Shown here: positions 31,961-41,615 of the stretch, one piece after another
Numbering within the stretch: position 1 is the first letter of the stretch
Layout: each line of letters opens with the position of its first letter
Assembly: GCA_913776965.1 (NCBI GenBank)
Contig: CAJYQL010000025.1
Location: forward strand, 96,822 to 160,821
Reading direction: 5' to 3'
DNA from: an uncultured Xylophilus sp.
GTDB lineage: Bacteria; Pseudomonadota; Gammaproteobacteria; Burkholderiales; Burkholderiaceae_C
DNA: 64,000 nt
Program-made: the position numbers and the translations under genes
Notes under the pieces: generated by a model
Databases searched by the model: none
What the model was told of the DNA's origin: nothing
The model's input: only the letters and a program-made list of their open reading frames with translations

Positions 31961-33598
31961 CTAGCCGGCAAGCAACGCCGGCTGTGCGGCCAGGCGGGCG
32001 CGAGCGGGGCCGCCGGTGCCGAGGGAAAACGCCTGCACCGACGCCACCAGTTGCTGGGCCTGCACCCGCAAGCTACCGGCCGCAGCGGCCGCCTCTTCCA
32101 CCAGGGCCGCGTTCTGCTGGGTCACCCGGTCCATCTGGTTGATCGCGTCGCCGACCTGCGCGACGCCGTTCGCCTGTTCCTTGCTCGCCAGGCTGATCTC
32201 GTCGACCAGCTGTGCCAGCGACTTGACCGAGCCAGCCACCTCGTGCATCGAACTGCCGGCTTCCTGCGCCAACTGCACGCCGTCGCCCACCGCGGTGACG
32301 CTCGTATTGATCAGCTGGCGGATCTCGCCCGCGGCGCTCGCGCTGCGCTGGGCCAGGCTGCGCACCTCGCCTGCCACCACCGCGAAACCCTTGCCGTGCT
32401 CGCCGGCACGGGCCGCCTCCACCGCCGCGTTGAGCGCCAGCAAGTTGGTCTGGAAAGCGATGCCGTCGATCACGCCGACGATCTCGGCGATGCGCCGCGA
32501 CCCGCTGTTGATCGAGTGCATCGACGCGACGACCCGCTGGACGATGCCGTTGCTCTCGTCCACCACCTGCAGCGAGCGCGACGCCATGCGTGCCGCGTTC
32601 TCGGCATGCACTGCGTTGTTTTGGATGGTGCCGGCGATCTCGTCCATCGTCGCCGCGGTCTGCTGCAGGGCGCTCGCCTGCTCCTCCGTGCGCTGGCTCA
32701 GGTCGGTGTTGCCGGCGGCGATCTGCGCAGCGCCGGTCATGATTGAGTCCGCCGCATCCCGCACCTGGGAGACGGTGGCATGCAGGCTCTTCTGCATATG
32801 GGCCAGCGACGCCAGCACGCTCGAGCGCCGTGCGGCCGCCGCACCGGCAACGTCGCTCAGATCTCCGGCCGCCACGACCTGCGCGACCTTGCTGAGGTCG
32901 GCCGGTTCCGAACCCAATACGTTGATCAGCGACCGCACGATCGCCCAGCCGCACAGCAGCGCCAGGGCCAGCGCCAGCGACGCCACCGCGATCAGCACAT
33001 TGCGGTCGAAAACGAACTGGGCTTGTGCCTGCGCGATCTGGGCCGCAGACCGCTCCGCCGTGTAGTCGCGGAAGGCCTCGGTCGCCGCGACCAGCTCGCG
33101 CAACAGTGGCCGGCAGTCGTCCAGGATCTTGAGTGCCGCTTCGGCATTGCGCCGTTCGTTGGCCATCGCGACGATCGACAGCGCCACCGGACCGTAGCGG
33201 CTTTCGACTTCGGCGATGGTGCGCACCAGCGCGGCCGTCTTGTCGTTCGCGTCGTCGGCCTGGGCCACCATCTCCTGCAGGCGCTGGATGCGATCCTGCA
33301 CCCGGCGATGCGCCGCGACCACGGCGTCGTATTCGAACTTGGTGTCGTCGGTCGGGCGCAGCAGTGTCAGGTTGCGCGCGGCGATCGCCCGCTGGTCCAC
33401 CCCTGTCCGTACCTGCTCGGCCATCGAAGCACGGGCGTTGATGCCTTCGACGTAACGCACGAAACGTTGTTCCGACGACTCTAGGAACACGACCGCCAGG
33501 GCCGCTACGAATGCCATGAGAACGACCAGCAGGCCGAACGCAAAGGTGAGTTGTCGCTTGACGGACAGAGATGCGAGCTTCATCAGGAAATGACTCAA
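31961..33598 (-). CDS. Methyl-accepting chemotaxis protein
   Basis: The 545-residue receptor has an N-terminal membrane helix (about residues 15-38), a periplasmic four-helix-type sensor domain, a second helix (about 200-222) and a short HAMP region. The cytoplasmic signalling domain contains the hairpin tip [20 protein letters not shown] followed by [12 protein letters not shown]. The protein would signal to CheA/CheW. The sensed ligand is unknown and no che genes are nearby. Confidence 0.93.
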   Translation of the reverse strand: MSHFLMKLASLSVKRQLTFAFGLLVVLMAFVAALAVVFLESSEQRFVRYVEGINARASMAEQVRTGVDQRAIAARNLTLLRPTDDTKFEYDAVVAAHRRVQDRIQRLQEMVAQADDANDKTAALVRTIAEVESRYGPVALSIVAMANERRNAEAALKILDDCRPLLRELVAATEAFRDYTAERSAAQIAQAQAQFVFDRNVLIAVASLALALALLCGWAIVRSLINVLGSEPADLSKVAQVVAAGDLSDVAGAAAARRSSVLASLAHMQKSLHATVSQVRDAADSIMTGAAQIAAGNTDLSQRTEEQASALQQTAATMDEIAGTIQNNAVHAENAARMASRSLQVVDESNGIVQRVVASMHSINSGSRRIAEIVGVIDGIAFQTNLLALNAAVEAARAGEHGKGFAVVAGEVRSLAQRSASAAGEIRQLINTSVTAVGDGVQLAQEAGSSMHEVAGSVKSLAQLVDEISLASKEQANGVAQVGDAINQMDRVTQQNAALVEEAAAAAGSLRVQAQQLVASVQAFSLGTGGPARARLAAQPALLAG

Positions 33599-34004
33599 AT
33601 AAACACTTTTTACATGCTAAGCATTTGTGTTTAATTTGTGTGCACTTCGCAACAACGACGCGGCTACCGCCTACAGCGTCCAAAACAGCACCGTAGTGCC
33701 GCGCAAGCGGTTATTTGCTCTCATTTCGAGAGCACAGAAGAGCCATCACGTCGGCGTATCGGCCACTTTTCCTTGCCGTCACGCCGTACAGCAATAGCGC
33801 CGCATCAACGCGCTAATTAAAAAATGAGCAGTCGCGACGACCACATCATGTGTTGTTACCCGCACCTCGTGCCGCGAGCGGAACGGCTTAAAGATACTCA
33901 GGAGTTACTGCGGTTCCGGCCGTTCGATCAGAAATTGCCACATCACGCTCAGACCGATCTGGGTCATCCAGACACCACGAGAATCAACGGCCCAAAACAA
34001 AAAA
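33599..34004. other. Intergenic region between chemotaxis gene and IS element
   Basis: About 400 bases without a convincing gene. The part next to the chemotaxis start is AT-richer and should hold its promoter. No clear -35/-10 pair was identified, and the rest shows no strong ORF or RNA structure. Confidence 0.5.
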
Positions 34005-34025
34005 GCCCTTGAAGAACTTCAAGGG
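33995..34025 (-). terminator. Rho-independent terminator at the left edge of the IS
   Basis: A 9-base perfect stem (CCCTTGAAG with CTTCAAGGG, two-base spacer) is followed on the minus strand by GCTTTTTTG. Its last bases overlap the IS terminal repeat, so the IS may have landed beside a pre-existing terminator. Confidence 0.7.
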
Positions 34026-35208
34026 AGGGTCTGCAAAACCCGCTGCGGCCGCACGACCGATCTGCCAAGCCGACGAGATGAGTCCATAACGGATAAGTTT
34101 CAGCGTCCCAGGGCCATCAAATAGCGCCATTGGACTGGCCGCAGGCCCTTCTGGGCTGCAGCAGACGCACTTATGCCTGCATGGCCAGCAGCCGCGCTCG
34201 CACCATCCACAGATTGCCCAGCGCGAACAGCATGGTCAGGCGGGCCGTGTTCTTGGCCAAGCCGCGGTAGCGCACCTTGCGCGTAGCCGAACTGCTGCTT
34301 GACCACCCGGAACGGATGCTCGACCTGGGCCCTGATGCTGGCCTTGAGCTTCTCGGCCTTCTCCCGAAGCCTGTCGAGCTCCCGCGCTGGATCGAGCCGG
34401 CGCCGCTTGCCAGAACGCATGGCCACTTCCCAGCGCACGACGCTGCCCTCGCACTCCTTGCGCTTGTCCACGCCCTGGTAGCCCGCGTCGCCCCAGGCAT
34501 CGCTTTCCTGCCCATGCAGCAAGGCCGCCGCCTGGGTGACATCGGCGACGTTGGCGGCCGTGCCGATGACGGTATGCACCAGCCCCGAATCGGCATCCAC
34601 GCCGATGTGGGCCTTCATGCCGAAATGCCACTGGTTGCCCTTCTTGGCCTGGTGCATCTCCGGCTCACGCTTGCCCTCGGCGTTCTTGGTCGAGCTCGGC
34701 GCGGCAATGATGGTGGCGTCGACCACCGTACCGGTCTTGAGCATCAAGCCCTGCCGGGCCAGGGTGGCGTTGATCGTGGCCAGCACCTTCGGCGCGAGTT
34801 GCTGCTTCTCCAGCAGGTGCCCAAAGCGCAGGATGGTGGTCTCATCGGGCATGCGCGCCGAGCCGTCGAGCCCGACGAAGCGCCGGTACAGAGGGCGCTC
34901 GTGCAGTTCCTCTTCCATGGCCGGATCGCTCAGGTTCCACCACAGCTGCAGGCAGTGGATGCGCAGCATGGTCTCCACTGCAAAGGGTGGGCGGCCTCCC
35001 AGGGCCTGGTGCGCCCCGCGGGCATGGGGCTGGATCAACGCCACCAGCGTCGACCAGGGCACAACCCGGTTCATCTCTTCAAGGAAGACTTCCTTGCGCA
35101 TCTTCTTGGGCAGCGGGTCGAGGCCGAGGTTGATCTGGTCCATGGCCCCGATCCTCGCCCATCCAATGCTTGCCTGCCACCGGGCCGGGAGGTTTTGCAG
35201 AACCTCCT
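34024..35208 (-). mobile_element. IS5-family insertion sequence, about 1185 bp
   Basis: The terminal inverted repeats are 17 bases with one mismatch: GGAGGGTCTGCAAAACC at 34024-34040 and its partner at 35192-35208. The transposase between them is of the IS5 type. Flanking bases (AAG left, TTAG right) do not give a convincing target duplication. The right end lies 90 bases before the pilin start codon. Confidence 0.8.
34171..35143 (-). pseudogene. IS5-family transposase with a C-terminal frameshift
   Basis: The protein has the IS5 DDE layout: Asp in TVVDATIIAAPSS, Asp in AWGDAGYQGVDKRKE and Glu in RAQVEHPFRVVKQQFGY. Right after this Glu motif the frame breaks. The first frame runs on without similarity to 34100, while the true end (KVRYRGLAKNTARLTMLFAL, then GNLWMVRARLLAMQA) lies in another frame ending at 34171. 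One extra base at about 34279-34288 explains it. The enzyme is probably inactive unless frameshifting occurs. Confidence 0.8.
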
Positions 35209-35298
35209 TAGAGGTGAGTGATTCGGCCCATTAGAGTGAAAATAGGCTTTCACGGAAGATGCTGAGTGTATCGCGTCAATAACCAAGCTGGAGTTCTG

Positions 35299-35820
35299 AT
35301 GCGTCTCTCTATTTCCCGTACGGTCCAAAAGGGCTTTGCTCTGATTGAATTGATGATCGTTGTTGCGATCATTGGTATTCTTTTCCCTGTTGCATTGCCT
35401 GCTTATCAGGACTACACCGTGCGAGCTCGCGTTTCTGAGGGGTTAATTGCCGCTTCAGCTGCAAAAGTAAACGTCCAGGACATATTGTCCTCTGGCAATC
35501 CTACAGGGGCTGCGGCAGGCTATAGTCTAGGGTTTTCTGCCCCTGCTGCGTCTCGGAATATTACCAGTGTTGCTATCGATCCTGCTACAGGGTTTATTAC
35601 GGTCACCACTACGGCTGCTGCTGGTGGTGGCACGCTGACTATTATGCCTTATTTGGGTGCTGCCCTTCCTGGTACGGCTCTCCCGGTGGGTACTGCAACC
35701 TTTACTCCGCCTGCCGACTCAGTTAAATGGCGCTGCGCAGCCGCTGGAGTAACAACGCTTGCTGTGGGTCAAACGGCTGGAACCTTGCCTGCCCGATTCG
35801 CTCCTGCAGAATGCAAATAA
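35299..35820 (+). CDS. pilA: Type IV major pilin-like protein
   Basis: The 173-residue prepilin has a short basic leader and the prepilin peptidase site [18 protein letters not shown], with Glu at position 5 of the mature protein. C-terminal cysteines (KWRC and AECK) are placed to form the disulfide-bonded loop. GGAG precedes the ATG at 35299; an upstream in-frame start at 35266 is less likely. The gene is AT-richer than its surroundings and the IS sits directly upstream, perhaps separating it from its original promoter. Confidence 0.9.
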   Translation: MRLSISRTVQKGFALIELMIVVAIIGILFPVALPAYQDYTVRARVSEGLIAASAAKVNVQDILSSGNPTGAAAGYSLGFSAPAASRNITSVAIDPATGFITVTTTAAAGGGTLTIMPYLGAALPGTALPVGTATFTPPADSVKWRCAAAGVTTLAVGQTAGTLPARFAPAECK

Positions 35821-35844
35821 GAAAAAGACCGGTATATTGGTAAT

Positions 35845-35872
35845 CAGGAATGGTGCAGTCGCACCATTCCTG
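35845..35872 (+). terminator. Strong hairpin after pilA
   Basis: A 12-base perfect stem (CAGGAATGGTGC with GCACCATTCCTG) with a four-base loop lies 24 bases after the pilin stop, between convergent pilA and moaC. There is no T-run, so it may stabilise the message or terminate weakly in both directions. Confidence 0.5.
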
Positions 35873-35894
35873 AGCAAGATTGATATTAATCATT

Positions 35895-36389
35895 TTATTT
35901 TTGAATTTCAGTTTTTTTTGCGGTTCTGCCTCCGCTTTTCTCTTTGAGAAAAACATCTGTTATTGCCATCGTCTTGTCTGCGGATTTGCACATATCGTAT
36001 ATCGTAATTAAGCCTAATTGCACTGCTATGAGTGCCTCCATCTCGACCCCTGTCTGGCCAAAGTTTTCTACGATTGCATTGCACCGAATCGCCGTTGTGT
36101 GAGTTTGGTCTGCATCCTCATAAATAAAATCGACTGCGATCCGGGTTAATGCGAGTGGATGGCATAGCGGAATCAAATCACTAGTTTTCTTGGCGCCCTG
36201 AATGGCTGCTATCCGGGCGATGCCCAACACATCCCCCTTTTTTGCCGTACCGCTACGAACCAACTCCAGCGTCTCGGCCCGCATGGTGATCCGGCCAGTA
36301 GCAACGGCGATACGGTGGGTATGCGCTTTGGCGCCGACATCGACCATGTGAGCCTGGCCGTGAACGTCGAAGTGGGTGAGGGAACTCAT
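35895..36389 (-). CDS. moaC: MoaC, cyclic pyranopterin monophosphate synthase
   Basis: The 164-residue enzyme has the MoaC signatures [20 protein letters not shown], the active-site [16 protein letters not shown], and [20 protein letters not shown] followed by KSADK. It converts the GTP-derived intermediate to cPMP in molybdenum cofactor synthesis. The coding sequence is AT-rich in its 3' half and GC-rich in its 5' half, an unusual mosaic. Confidence 0.95.
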   Translation of the reverse strand: MSSLTHFDVHGQAHMVDVGAKAHTHRIAVATGRITMRAETLELVRSGTAKKGDVLGIARIAAIQGAKKTSDLIPLCHPLALTRIAVDFIYEDADQTHTTAIRCNAIVENFGQTGVEMEALIAVQLGLITIYDMCKSADKTMAITDVFLKEKSGGRTAKKTEIQK

Positions 36390-36505
36390 GGCGGGTCTCG
36401 CAGTGCCGGCGCCAGCCTCGGGACGGGCCGGCAGGCCGGGTCGCCGTGCACCCCGTAAAGCAGCAGGCGCAGTGAACGTTGGCGATCATCGCGCATCATA
36501 CGGCG

Positions 36506-38158
36506 ATGCCTTGTTCTACCCGCACCTACCCTGGCCGCGCATGGTCGCGCTTCCGAGCCGTTGTGTGTGGTGCGTTGATCGTCGGCAGCGCAATGCCCGC
36601 TAGGGCGCACCTCCCCACGCTCGGCGACGGCAGCGAGATGACCGCCGGCGACGAGCGCCGGCTGGGCGACCGGATCGCCCGTTCGCTCTACCGCGACCCG
36701 GACTATGTCGACGATCCTGTCCTGGTCGAATACATCCAGAACACCTGGACCGCCCTGGTCGAGGCCGCCAAGGCGCGCGGCGAACTCAGCCCCGAACTTG
36801 ACGAACGTTTCGCCTGGCGGGTGCTACTCGGCCGCGACCGGTCGGTCAATGCCTTCGCGCTGCCGGGCGGCTACCTGGGGGTGCACTGCGGACTGATCGC
36901 GATCACGACGTCACGCGACGAGCTGGCCTCGGTGCTGGCGCACGAACTCAGCCACGTCACCCAGCGGCACATTTCCCGGCTGATGACCCAGCAGAGCCGC
37001 ACCACGCCGCTGATGCTGGCGGCGATGGTGCTGGGCGCGCTGGCGGCCAGCAAGAGCCCGCAGGCCGCGAATGCGCTGGTGGTGGGCGGCACGGCGCTGC
37101 ACGCCCAGGCGCAGCTCAACTTCTCGCGCGACATGGAGCGGGAGGCGGATCGGGTGGGCTACGGCGTGATGACGCAGGCCGGTTTCTCCGGTTACGGCTT
37201 CGCGTCGATGTTCGAGAAGCTGCAGCAGGCGTCCCGCATCAACGACAACGGCTCCTATCCCTACCTGCGCAGCCATCCGCTGACGACCGAACGGATCGCC
37301 GACATGCGGTCGCGCCTGCCGCTGGGCGCCGCGCCGCCACCGGACGACGTGGTCGCGATGCCGGCGATCGGGGCGGGATCGGCGGCGGCCACGGGTGCAG
37401 GGGTGCCCGCGGACGAGGCGACCGGCGCGACGGTCACCGTCACCGCCCGCCGGTCGAGCGCGCTGGAGCACGCGATGATCGCGGCCCGTGCCCGGGTGGT
37501 GTCGCGGCCCGGTGTCGACGTGCTGCGTGCCTGGGGCGGCGAGCCCGACCAGAGCGGTTTCGGCGCGCTACCCCGTCCGCGGCAGGCCGCCGCGCTCTAT
37601 GCAGGTGCGCTCGCGGCGCTGGAGCAGCGCGACGGCGACCGCGCGCGGCGCCATGCGACCCGGCTGGCATCGCTGGTGGCGGGCGACGTGCGCGCGGCCC
37701 GGTTGGTACGGCTGCTCCAGGCGGATATCGAGCTCGCGGCGGGCCGCGGACCGGCTGCGGTGCAGGCGTTGCTGCCGACCGGTGTGACGGCGCTGCCGCT
37801 GCGGACGGGCCGGCCGGAACTGCTGGCCTACGCGCAGGCACGGCCACTGGGCGTTTCAGCGCCGGACCTGTCGGGCCGGCTGCAGACCTGGGTAGCGACC
37901 CATCCGGACGACGCGACCGCCTGGCAGGCGCTGGCGACGGTTTACCGGGCCGAACAGCAGCCGCTGCGGGCGCTGCGTGCCGAGGCCGAGGCGCAGGTCG
38001 CCCACCTGGACTGGGCGGGCGCGGTGGACCGCTACAAAGCGGGACAGGAGTTCATGCGCCGCGGCGGACCGGGCGCGGACTATATGGAAGCCTCGATCAT
38101 CGACACCCGCCTGCGCGAGGCGGAATCACGACTTCGTGAACAGGCCGCCGAGCGCTGA
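36506..38158 (+). CDS. M48-family metalloprotease with TPR-like C-terminus (BepA-like)
   Basis: The 550-residue protein has a signal peptide (about residues 1-33), then the zinc-protease motif HELSHVTQRH with the third ligand in DMEREADRVGY, as in BepA/YfgC proteases that survey outer-membrane proteins. From about residue 330 to the end it is Ala/Arg-rich helical repeat sequence like TPRs. ATG 36506 is preferred to a TTG at 36479. Its 3' end overlaps the next convergent gene by 33 bases. Confidence 0.85.
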   Translation: MPCSTRTYPGRAWSRFRAVVCGALIVGSAMPARAHLPTLGDGSEMTAGDERRLGDRIARSLYRDPDYVDDPVLVEYIQNTWTALVEAAKARGELSPELDERFAWRVLLGRDRSVNAFALPGGYLGVHCGLIAITTSRDELASVLAHELSHVTQRHISRLMTQQSRTTPLMLAAMVLGALAASKSPQAANALVVGGTALHAQAQLNFSRDMEREADRVGYGVMTQAGFSGYGFASMFEKLQQASRINDNGSYPYLRSHPLTTERIADMRSRLPLGAAPPPDDVVAMPAIGAGSAAATGAGVPADEATGATVTVTARRSSALEHAMIAARARVVSRPGVDVLRAWGGEPDQSGFGALPRPRQAAALYAGALAALEQRDGDRARRHATRLASLVAGDVRAARLVRLLQADIELAAGRGPAAVQALLPTGVTALPLRTGRPELLAYAQARPLGVSAPDLSGRLQTWVATHPDDATAWQALATVYRAEQQPLRALRAEAEAQVAHLDWAGAVDRYKAGQEFMRRGGPGADYMEASIIDTRLREAESRLREQAAER

Positions 38159-38479
38159 CTCGATCACCAGGCCCAGCGCCGAATAGATCAGCGAGCCGAT
38201 CAGCGCGGCGGCGAAGCCGTTGACCTGGAAGCCCTGCAGGACGCCGGAGGCGGCCCAGAACATCAGCGCGTTGATGATGAAGAGGAACAGGCCGAGGGTG
38301 AGGATCGTCACCGGCAGGGTGAGCAGCACCAGCACCGGCCGCAGCACTACGTTGAACAGGCCGATGACGGCCGCGGCGACCAGCGCGGCGCCGAAGCTCT
38401 GGACCTGCACGCCGCTGTAGATGTAGGCAACGAACAGCAGGGCCGCGCCGCTCAAAAGCCATTTGAGGATGAGTTTCAT
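38126..38479 (-). CDS. Small four-helix membrane protein, phage holin family IV type
   Basis: The 117-residue protein has four hydrophobic helices and the pattern KLILKWLLSGAALLFVAYIY, VIGLFNVVLRPVLVLLTLPV, TILTLGLFLFIINALMFW typical of the mycobacterial-type 4-TMS holin superfamily (YvlD-like). In most bacteria these are not phage holins but membrane proteins of unknown role. ATG 38479 is used. Confidence 0.8.
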   Translation of the reverse strand: MKLILKWLLSGAALLFVAYIYSGVQVQSFGAALVAAAVIGLFNVVLRPVLVLLTLPVTILTLGLFLFIINALMFWAASGVLQGFQVNGFAAALIGSLIYSALGLVIESALGGLFTKS

Positions 38480-38540
38480 GGTCGGAGCGCAGGGTGGAGG
38501 ATCGACCTGCGAGTCTGCACCGGTCCCGCCGCGGCGCGGG

Positions 38541-38590
38541 TAAGAAAAAAGCCCGTGGCCCCTGCGTGCGCACACGCGGAGGCCACGGGC
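38541..38590 (-). terminator. Rho-independent terminator
   Basis: A 10-base stem (GCCCGTGGCC with GGCCACGGGC) is followed on the minus strand by TTTTTTC. It lies 20 bases after the stop of the gene at 38610-39071. Confidence 0.85.
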
Positions 38591-38609
38591 CGGGCCCGAG
38601 GGCAATGCC

Positions 38610-39071
38610 TTATTCGGCGGCGAGCACCAGCATGGCGCCCATGCCGGCGACGGCACCGGGCAAGGTCCAGCGGCTGTTCTGCGCGGGCGCGGGGCCCTGG
38701 TCGCTGATCGGCTGCAGGTCCTGGCCGAACTTGGGACGGCGCGCGTCCATCACGCGGGCGCCGGCATGCTGGGCCAGCAGAGACTCGGTCAGGTCCGCCA
38801 GCGGGCCCTTGGCCAGCACCGGCACGACGGTGTCGCCCTGGGCTTCCAGCCACGGCAGGGTCTGGCCGAACAGCTTGTCGGCCCACTTGGCACGCCAGTT
38901 CTCGCGGGCGCTATGGCTCACCCACTTACTGATGCGGTGTGTCATGCGCGGCGCGCAGGCCACCACGATCCACTGCGTCGCGGGCGTGCCCGAACCCCGG
39001 CGCTGCACCATCGAGGCGAGGTGCTGCTGTGCGTAGGCGGCGTCGTCGACGTACACGATGATCTTGTCCAT
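38610..39071 (-). CDS. Hypothetical protein, 153 aa
   Basis: ATG 39071 has GGAG upstream. The product starts DKIIVYVDDAAYAQQHLASM and contains TQWIVVACAPRMTHRISKWV; its alternation of strands and helices is like a Rossmann/USP-type fold. It ends in a short hydrophobic segment (LPGAVAGMGAMLVLAAE). It sits downstream of the TerC-family gene after 73 bases and may share its transcript. No confident family. Confidence 0.6.
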   Translation of the reverse strand: MDKIIVYVDDAAYAQQHLASMVQRRGSGTPATQWIVVACAPRMTHRISKWVSHSARENWRAKWADKLFGQTLPWLEAQGDTVVPVLAKGPLADLTESLLAQHAGARVMDARRPKFGQDLQPISDQGPAPAQNSRWTLPGAVAGMGAMLVLAAE

Positions 39072-39144
39072 GGAAGCTCCTTCTGGTGTAGTGGGTTTCG
39101 GAGACACGGGAACAGGGAGTTTCATCTTCGGCCGTCCCGGGCGG

Positions 39145-39888
39145 TCAGTCGATAGGGTTTACCGCAGCAGCGGTCTTGGCCTGGTCGATCCGCTCGGAAC
39201 CCGGCACCTTGCGACGCGACTTCAGCCAGCCGGCGCCCAGCACCAGCACGATGGCCAGCACGCAGACACCCCAGTACGCGACCTGGTGGATCGTCTCGGG
39301 ACCCTTGAAGTAGGCGGCCAGAATGCGCTCGTTGACGATCATCTTGGCGGCGGTGAAGGCCAGGACGGCGGCACCCAGCTGGATGATGATCGGGAAGCGC
39401 TGCACCAGCTTCAGCACCAGGGTGCTGCCGAACACGACGATCGGCACGCTGATCAGCAGGCCGATCACGACCAGGTCGAAGGAGCCGTGCGCGGCACCGG
39501 CCACGCCCAGCACGTTGTCGATGCCCATCAGTGCGTCGGCGATCACGATGGTCTTCATGGCGCCCCAGAAGGTGGTGGCGCCGCCGGCATGCTCTTCGCC
39601 GTCGTCATGGCCCTGGTCGGCCAGCAGCTTGTAGGCGATCCACAGCAGGCCCAGACCGCCGACGAGCATCAGGCCCGGGATCTTGAGCAGCCATACCACG
39701 CCGATCGTCATGGCGGAGCGCACGACGATGGCGCCGACGGTGCCCCAGACGATGGCCTTCTTCTGCAGGTGGGTGGGCAGGCGCCGTGCCGCGAGCGCGA
39801 TCACGATGGCGTTGTCGCCCGCCAGGACGAGGTCGATCAGGATGATCGCGAGAAGCGCGGAAAACCACGCGGTACTGAACAGTTCCAT
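39145..39888 (-). CDS. TerC-family integral membrane protein (probable Mn2+ exporter)
   Basis: The 247-residue protein has seven or eight hydrophobic helices and the TerC signatures IDLVLAGDNAIVIALAAR and IVIADALMGIDNVLGVAGAA; the acidic DN pairs in the two half-repeats are the likely metal ligands. A yybP-ykoY-type riboswitch precedes it, which in other bacteria is manganese-responsive and controls TerC/Alx/MntP exporters. The start at 39888 begins the first helix. Confidence 0.88.
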   Translation of the reverse strand: MELFSTAWFSALLAIILIDLVLAGDNAIVIALAARRLPTHLQKKAIVWGTVGAIVVRSAMTIGVVWLLKIPGLMLVGGLGLLWIAYKLLADQGHDDGEEHAGGATTFWGAMKTIVIADALMGIDNVLGVAGAAHGSFDLVVIGLLISVPIVVFGSTLVLKLVQRFPIIIQLGAAVLAFTAAKMIVNERILAAYFKGPETIHQVAYWGVCVLAIVLVLGAGWLKSRRKVPGSERIDQAKTAAAVNPID

Positions 39889-40027
39889 GGACACAAAGCT
39901 CCGGGTTGATTCGATCGTTCGATCTACAACCTGCAGCCGCAGGGCGGCCAAAGACGGAAGCATGCGCGCCCTCGGGGAGGGCACGCTGCCGGCACGCTTC
40001 GACCAAACCGCGGTTGCAGGTTCCAAT

Positions 40028-40181
40028 CGAAGGTCTTGCTCGGCATGGTGTCATGTCGGTTCTTCTGCCCAGCACGCCGGAAGTTGTTATGACTTCGTAT
40101 TGACGACGTGCCGATACTCTCCGCCGCGACGCCGTGGGGCATCCTCCTTGTGCGACGGAAGGCGGGAGCTACTCCCCTTCG
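40028..40181 (-). ncRNA. yybP-ykoY-type (Mn2+) riboswitch upstream of the TerC gene
   Basis: The minus strand carries the hallmark GGGGAGTAGC (right after the outer 5' strand CGAAGG, 40176-40181), the internal GTCGTCAATAC, and the 3' segment GCAAGACCTTCG whose CCTTCG (40028-40033) pairs with CGAAGG to close P1. Downstream, AACCTGCA and TGCAGGTT can pair between the aptamer and the start codon, a candidate expression platform. Aptamer-to-ATG distance is about 140 bases. Confidence 0.82.
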
Positions 40182-40421
40182 TGGCGCGGATTAGAACACC
40201 GCCCGCCGCCCGCCGGCAAAGGGTTTGCGACGGATGCATCCGGATGTGTCGCGCGGGTTTGAAACAGGATGGCGCCATCACGCTCGTCCAGCCTGCGGAG
40301 TGTGCTATCGAAAGATGAGCATGTGATTTCTGAGCGCTCCGGGTAAGCCCGGGGTGGCAGGGCTGCGCCTATCATCGCCCTCCCGCTGCGCCGGCCGATG
40401 CCGCCCGCCCCGGGCCTGTGC

Positions 40422-40898
40422 ATGGCCACCCTCCACATCACCGACATCGAAGCCGCCATCAACTACTGGCGCGCCCGCAGCCCCTCGTCCGACGGCGTGA
40501 CGCTGGCGCCGCAGGTGCGGGCGCTCGCCGAGGTCTATGCGCTGATGGTGTACTTCCACGAGGACGAGGTGGCCTGCGAGGGCTTTCCGCCGAAAGCCTG
40601 GGCGGCGTGGCTCGCCTGGTACGACACCACGCCCGACACGCCCTGCATCGCGATCTGCTCGACCAGCCAGGGCGATGCGTCGTGCAAGGGTTGCGGCCGC
40701 ACCTTCGACGAGGTGCAGCGCTGGCCGGAGATGGACCCGGTCGCCAAGCGGGCGACCTGGCGGCGCATCACCCGCGAAGGCACGGCCTGGCGCTTCAACC
40801 GCTATGCCGAGCGCGCCGCGGAAGGCCGGGCGGCGCCGGACGACGGCAGCGCCCCGGCCGAGCCGCCGACGGCCCCGATCTTCGGGCGGCGCCGGTGA
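40422..40898 (+). CDS. DUF3717 plus DUF1289 two-domain protein
   Basis: The 158-residue protein joins an N-terminal DUF3717-like domain (LHITDIEAAINYWRARSPSS, then ALAEVYALMVYFH) to a C-terminal DUF1289-like domain with CIAICS and CKGCGRTFDEVQRW, whose four cysteines likely bind zinc. Both families are of unknown function and are usually separate. An earlier ATG at 40398 is possible. The stop overlaps the next start (GTGA). Confidence 0.75.
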   Translation: MATLHITDIEAAINYWRARSPSSDGVTLAPQVRALAEVYALMVYFHEDEVACEGFPPKAWAAWLAWYDTTPDTPCIAICSTSQGDASCKGCGRTFDEVQRWPEMDPVAKRATWRRITREGTAWRFNRYAERAAEGRAAPDDGSAPAEPPTAPIFGRRR

Positions 40899-41206
40899 TC
40901 CGCCTGACGCAGGCGCCCAATGCCGCGATCGCGACCGTCTGGGCCGACCTGCTGACCGAGGCCGGCTATCCGGCGATGGTGCAGCGCCAGTTCCTCGGCG
41001 CGGCCGCCGGCGAACTGCCGCCCGACCAGTGCCTGCCGGAGATCTGGCTGCGCCACGACGAGCACGCTGCGCCGGCCCGGGCGCTGCTGGCGGCACTCGA
41101 AGCCCTGCCGCAGCGCCGCTGGACATGCCCGGCCTGCGGCGAGGCGATCGAGGGCGGCTTCGAGCAGTGCTGGAACTGCGGTGCCTGGATGCCGCGCGAA
41201 GCATGA
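40895..41206 (+). CDS. DUF2007-like small protein with zinc ribbon
   Basis: A GTG at 40895 overlaps the previous stop. The 103-residue product has a DUF2007-type alpha/beta start (IRLTQAPNAAIATVWADLLT, then AGYPAMVQRQFLGAAAGE) and a C-terminal zinc ribbon CPACGEAI-(x)-CWNCGAW. It may bind a small ligand or a partner protein, but the role is unknown. Confidence 0.7.
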   Translation: MIRLTQAPNAAIATVWADLLTEAGYPAMVQRQFLGAAAGELPPDQCLPEIWLRHDEHAAPARALLAALEALPQRRWTCPACGEAIEGGFEQCWNCGAWMPREA

Positions 41207-41275
41207 AATCGGATGCTTTCAGGCCTTCTGCGCAAGCGGGACGTGCGCAGCATGCTATGAATAAGTGAGCATCGT

Positions 41276-41608
41276 ATGGATCTGGCGAAAACCCTGGCCC
41301 TGTTCGCCGCGACCGCGGTGGCCGAGATCGTGGGCTGCTATCTGCCCTGGCTCTGGTGGCGCCAGGGCGGCAGCGCCTGGCTGCTGCTGCCGGCCGCGGC
41401 CAGCCTGGCGCTCTTCGTCGGTCTGCTGACCCTGCACCCCGCGGCGGCGGGCCGGGTCTATGCGGCCTACGGCGGGGTCTACGTCGCGGTGGCGCTGGCC
41501 TGGCTCTGGGTGGTGGACGGCATCGCGCCCAGCCGGACCGATCTGCTCGGCGCGGCGGTGTGCCTGGTCGGCGTGGCGATCATCGTCCGGGGCAGCCCGA
41601 CGGGCTGA
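41276..41608 (+). CDS. YnfA/UPF0060 small membrane protein
   Basis: The 110-residue protein has four hydrophobic helices and the YnfA motifs [36 protein letters not shown] and [16 protein letters not shown]. YnfA belongs to the drug/metabolite transporter superfamily and is reported as a small multidrug exporter in some species. The substrate here is unknown. Confidence 0.93.
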   Translation: MDLAKTLALFAATAVAEIVGCYLPWLWWRQGGSAWLLLPAAASLALFVGLLTLHPAAAGRVYAAYGGVYVAVALAWLWVVDGIAPSRTDLLGAAVCLVGVAIIVRGSPTG

Positions 41609-41615
41609 GGCCGCG

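Noticed and set aside
38126-38479. Phage lysis holin
   Set aside because: The surroundings are chromosomal and this four-helix family is widespread as a normal membrane protein; no endolysin or phage gene is nearby.
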